Of a stretch of 53,855 nucleotides of DNA, positions 52,701 to 53,855 are shown piece after piece; the first letter of the stretch is position 1, and every line of letters starts with the position of its first letter. The DNA lies in assembly GCA_029251405.1 (NCBI GenBank), contig JAQXDK010000025.1, forward strand, positions 1 through 53,855, given 5' to 3'. The translations under genes were made by a program, and so were the position numbers. The stretch is from Flavobacteriales bacterium. Its GTDB lineage: Bacteria > Bacteroidota > Bacteroidia > Flavobacteriales_D > Parvicellaceae. The notes beneath the pieces were generated by a model, which was not told the origin of the DNA, did not search any database, and worked only from the letters and a program-made list of their open reading frames with translations.

Positions 52701-53855
52701 TTATTGATCAAAGTAATCGTTTTTTAAATAAGTTCTCCAAGAAATAGAAAAGTAATTTTCGTTTGAATAATTAGTAATTCGAGATGTGTAGCCTAGTGCA
52801 ATTTCCATTTTACTTGAGCTATTTATAAACAATCCTAGTGAAGAACTTAGAAAGTGTCTGTAATTTTCATCTCTTACATTAAATAAAAGATCTTCATTTG
52901 CTTGAAAAACTTCGTTTTCATTGTAATTATTCATTGACAGAGAAAAGTTGTAATTAAATCTAAGAAATAATCTTTCTTTTGAAAATTGTCCAATTACTAA
53001 AAACTCTTGAAATCCAGATCCTAAGGGATGTGCTAATTCGTGTCCCAAATGGGAATAAGTTTGATAGTGTTGCAACCTTTTCATTGAGTACATTCCTGAA
53101 GGCGAACTGTTCCACTCAAAATTTAAAAAAGAATTATCAAGTTTAAAAGGATTACACCACTTTAAACCTAACTGAAATCCATACAAAACGTTGGTAAGAT
53201 TTACGGGTATTTGGTTGTAAATCATGACATTATCTAAAATTTTATAAGACCAATTTATTCCATACATTATGTTGTTAGTTGAATCAATATCAAAAAATTT
53301 AGAACCTATTATGGGGCTATAAAAACTAAAATTTGGAGAAATATTATCATTTTGGATGTCAAACGTCTTGTATATACCACCTTCAAAAATTGCTATCGAT
53401 AATTTATCATTAGGACTAAACGATAGCTGATTGAAACTGAATGATTTTGGCACAAAAAGTGCTTCGGGGGTTGAGGCTGTTGGAATTCTATTTAAATTTC
53501 TCATCCATGCAGTAACATGCTTGTAAAGAAGTTTGTTTTTGAACAAATAATATTGTCCACTTATGTATGGGTAGTCAGGAGCATAATCGGAAATTAAATG
53601 AGATCTATATCCATTACCAAAAAAATGTCTGCCATGACCAATTTGAAAATTCAAATATTTGTTGGGTGAAAAACTTAAATATCCATTAGCTAAACTTGCA
53701 TCGTTACCATAATCTTTAAATCTCTTAGATCTTCCTAATCCAAAGGCAATACCATCCACCCCAAGTGAAGGATTAGCTCTTAGATCTGATTTTTCTCTTA
53801 AGTAGTCTGCATAAAAAAATTGATTTTCATAAAATCTTGTTTCAAAAGAAAGATT
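52701..53855 (-). CDS. RemB/Wzi-like outer-membrane beta-barrel protein (5' end cut by window)
   Basis: 384 codons are visible and the frame is open to the window edge, so the N-terminus is missing; the GTG at 53757-53759 is not the start. The protein is a barrel with alternating strands and is a paralogue of the one encoded at 50098: shared are FGNGYRSHLISDYAPDYPY, a FNQLSFSPNDKLSIAIFEG-type strand and HPLGSGFQEFLVIGQFS. It lies ten bases before the WecA-like gene. Probable role in surface glycan export or gliding. Confidence 0.78.
   Translation of the reverse strand, partial: NLSFETRFYENQFFYADYLREKSDLRANPSLGVDGIAFGLGRSKRFKDYGNDASLANGYLSFSPNKYLNFQIGHGRHFFGNGYRSHLISDYAPDYPYISGQYYLFKNKLLYKHVTAWMRNLNRIPTASTPEALFVPKSFSFNQLSFSPNDKLSIAIFEGGIYKTFDIQNDNISPNFSFYSPIIGSKFFDIDSTNNIMYGINWSYKILDNVMIYNQIPVNLTNVLYGFQLGLKWCNPFKLDNSFLNFEWNSSPSGMYSMKRLQHYQTYSHLGHELAHPLGSGFQEFLVIGQFSKERLFLRFNYNFSLSMNNYNENEVFQANEDLLFNVRDENYRHFLSSSLGLFINSSSKMEIALGYTSRITNYSNENYFSISWRTYLKNDYFDQ

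Noticed and set aside
1-53855. CRISPR arrays, tRNA or rRNA genes, transposases, phage genes
   Set aside because: No direct-repeat arrays, cloverleaf-like sequences, rRNA-like stretches or recombinase motifs were seen in gene-free gaps, which are all short.

Overview
The window reads as a chromosomal segment of a Bacteroidota bacterium, most likely a marine-type member of Flavobacteriales. It is AT-rich and very densely coded. Several features point to this phylum: type IX secretion (T9SS) sorting signals and a PorU2/PorV2 pair, promoters of the form TTG-N19-TAnnTTTG, no Shine-Dalgarno-like spacers, a split MetH, an Lnb/DUF4105 lipoprotein acyltransferase and RemB/Wzi-like outer-membrane barrels. 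I see no rRNA or tRNA gene, CRISPR array, insertion sequence, phage gene or other sign of recent transfer. No stretch longer than 300 bases lacks a gene. The longest gene-free piece (about 44392-44597) is fully explained by a promoter, a SAM-I riboswitch and its terminator.

Layout. 1-1702: 3' part of a secreted PA-domain protein with a T9SS sorting tail, ended by a bidirectional hairpin terminator. 1772-3258 (-): MlaF/MlaE lipid-transport ABC pair. 3342-4164 (+): small lipoprotein, HxGH nucleotidyltransferase and a 66-residue orphan. 4179-11244 (-): one long operon, purH-mreB-mreC-mreD-mrdA-rodA, for purine synthesis and cell-wall elongation, with hemJ just upstream. 11991-14219 (+): PpiD/SurA-type periplasmic foldase. 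14216-17074 (-): YifB/ComM AAA protein and hemL. 17138-22752 (+): kynU, a previously easy-to-miss 54-residue membrane ORF, kmo, an unknown exported protein, an acyl-CoA thioesterase, DUF4254 and a family 9 glycosyltransferase. 22749-23698 (-): purS and pssA. 23792-30068 (+): porV2 and the giant C25-peptidase porU2. 30057-31172 (-): acyltransferase-3. 31232-38076 (+): tatD, lnb, lpdA, hemH, pabB, tilS. 38192-40696 (+): dsbD and a stand-alone DsbD-alpha-like protein. 40680-44543 (-): split methionine synthase under a SAM-I riboswitch. 44598-50028 (-): cytochrome oxidase assembly/subunit cluster (ctaB, two subunit III genes, subunit IV, a tandem Sco protein, DUF420, a small CxxC membrane protein). 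50098-53855 (-): two related outer-membrane barrels on either side of a WecA-type glycosyl-phosphate transferase.

How the genes fit together. Much of the window concerns building the envelope (Mre/PBP2/RodA wall elongation, PssA phospholipid, GT9/DUF4254 and WecA-type polysaccharide, Lnb lipoprotein maturation, T9SS, periplasmic disulfide and foldase proteins). A second theme is aerobic respiration: heme is made (hemL, hemJ, hemH), converted to heme o (ctaB) and used with the copper chaperone Sco and subunits III/IV. A third is cofactor and one-carbon metabolism (kynurenine route towards NAD, pabB for folate, MetH for methionine with SAM feedback, purH/purS).

The most unusual items are a subunit III gene with a roughly 240-residue periplasmic insertion, a tandem Sco fusion whose N-terminal copy has C-x6-C in place of C-x3-C, the hidden overlapping ORF between kynU and kmo, and the riboswitch whose terminator loop contains the apparent first ATG of the metH N-terminal gene. 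Nothing here can be shown from sequence alone to be a wholly new system. All family assignments are from recognition of motifs, not from database searches.
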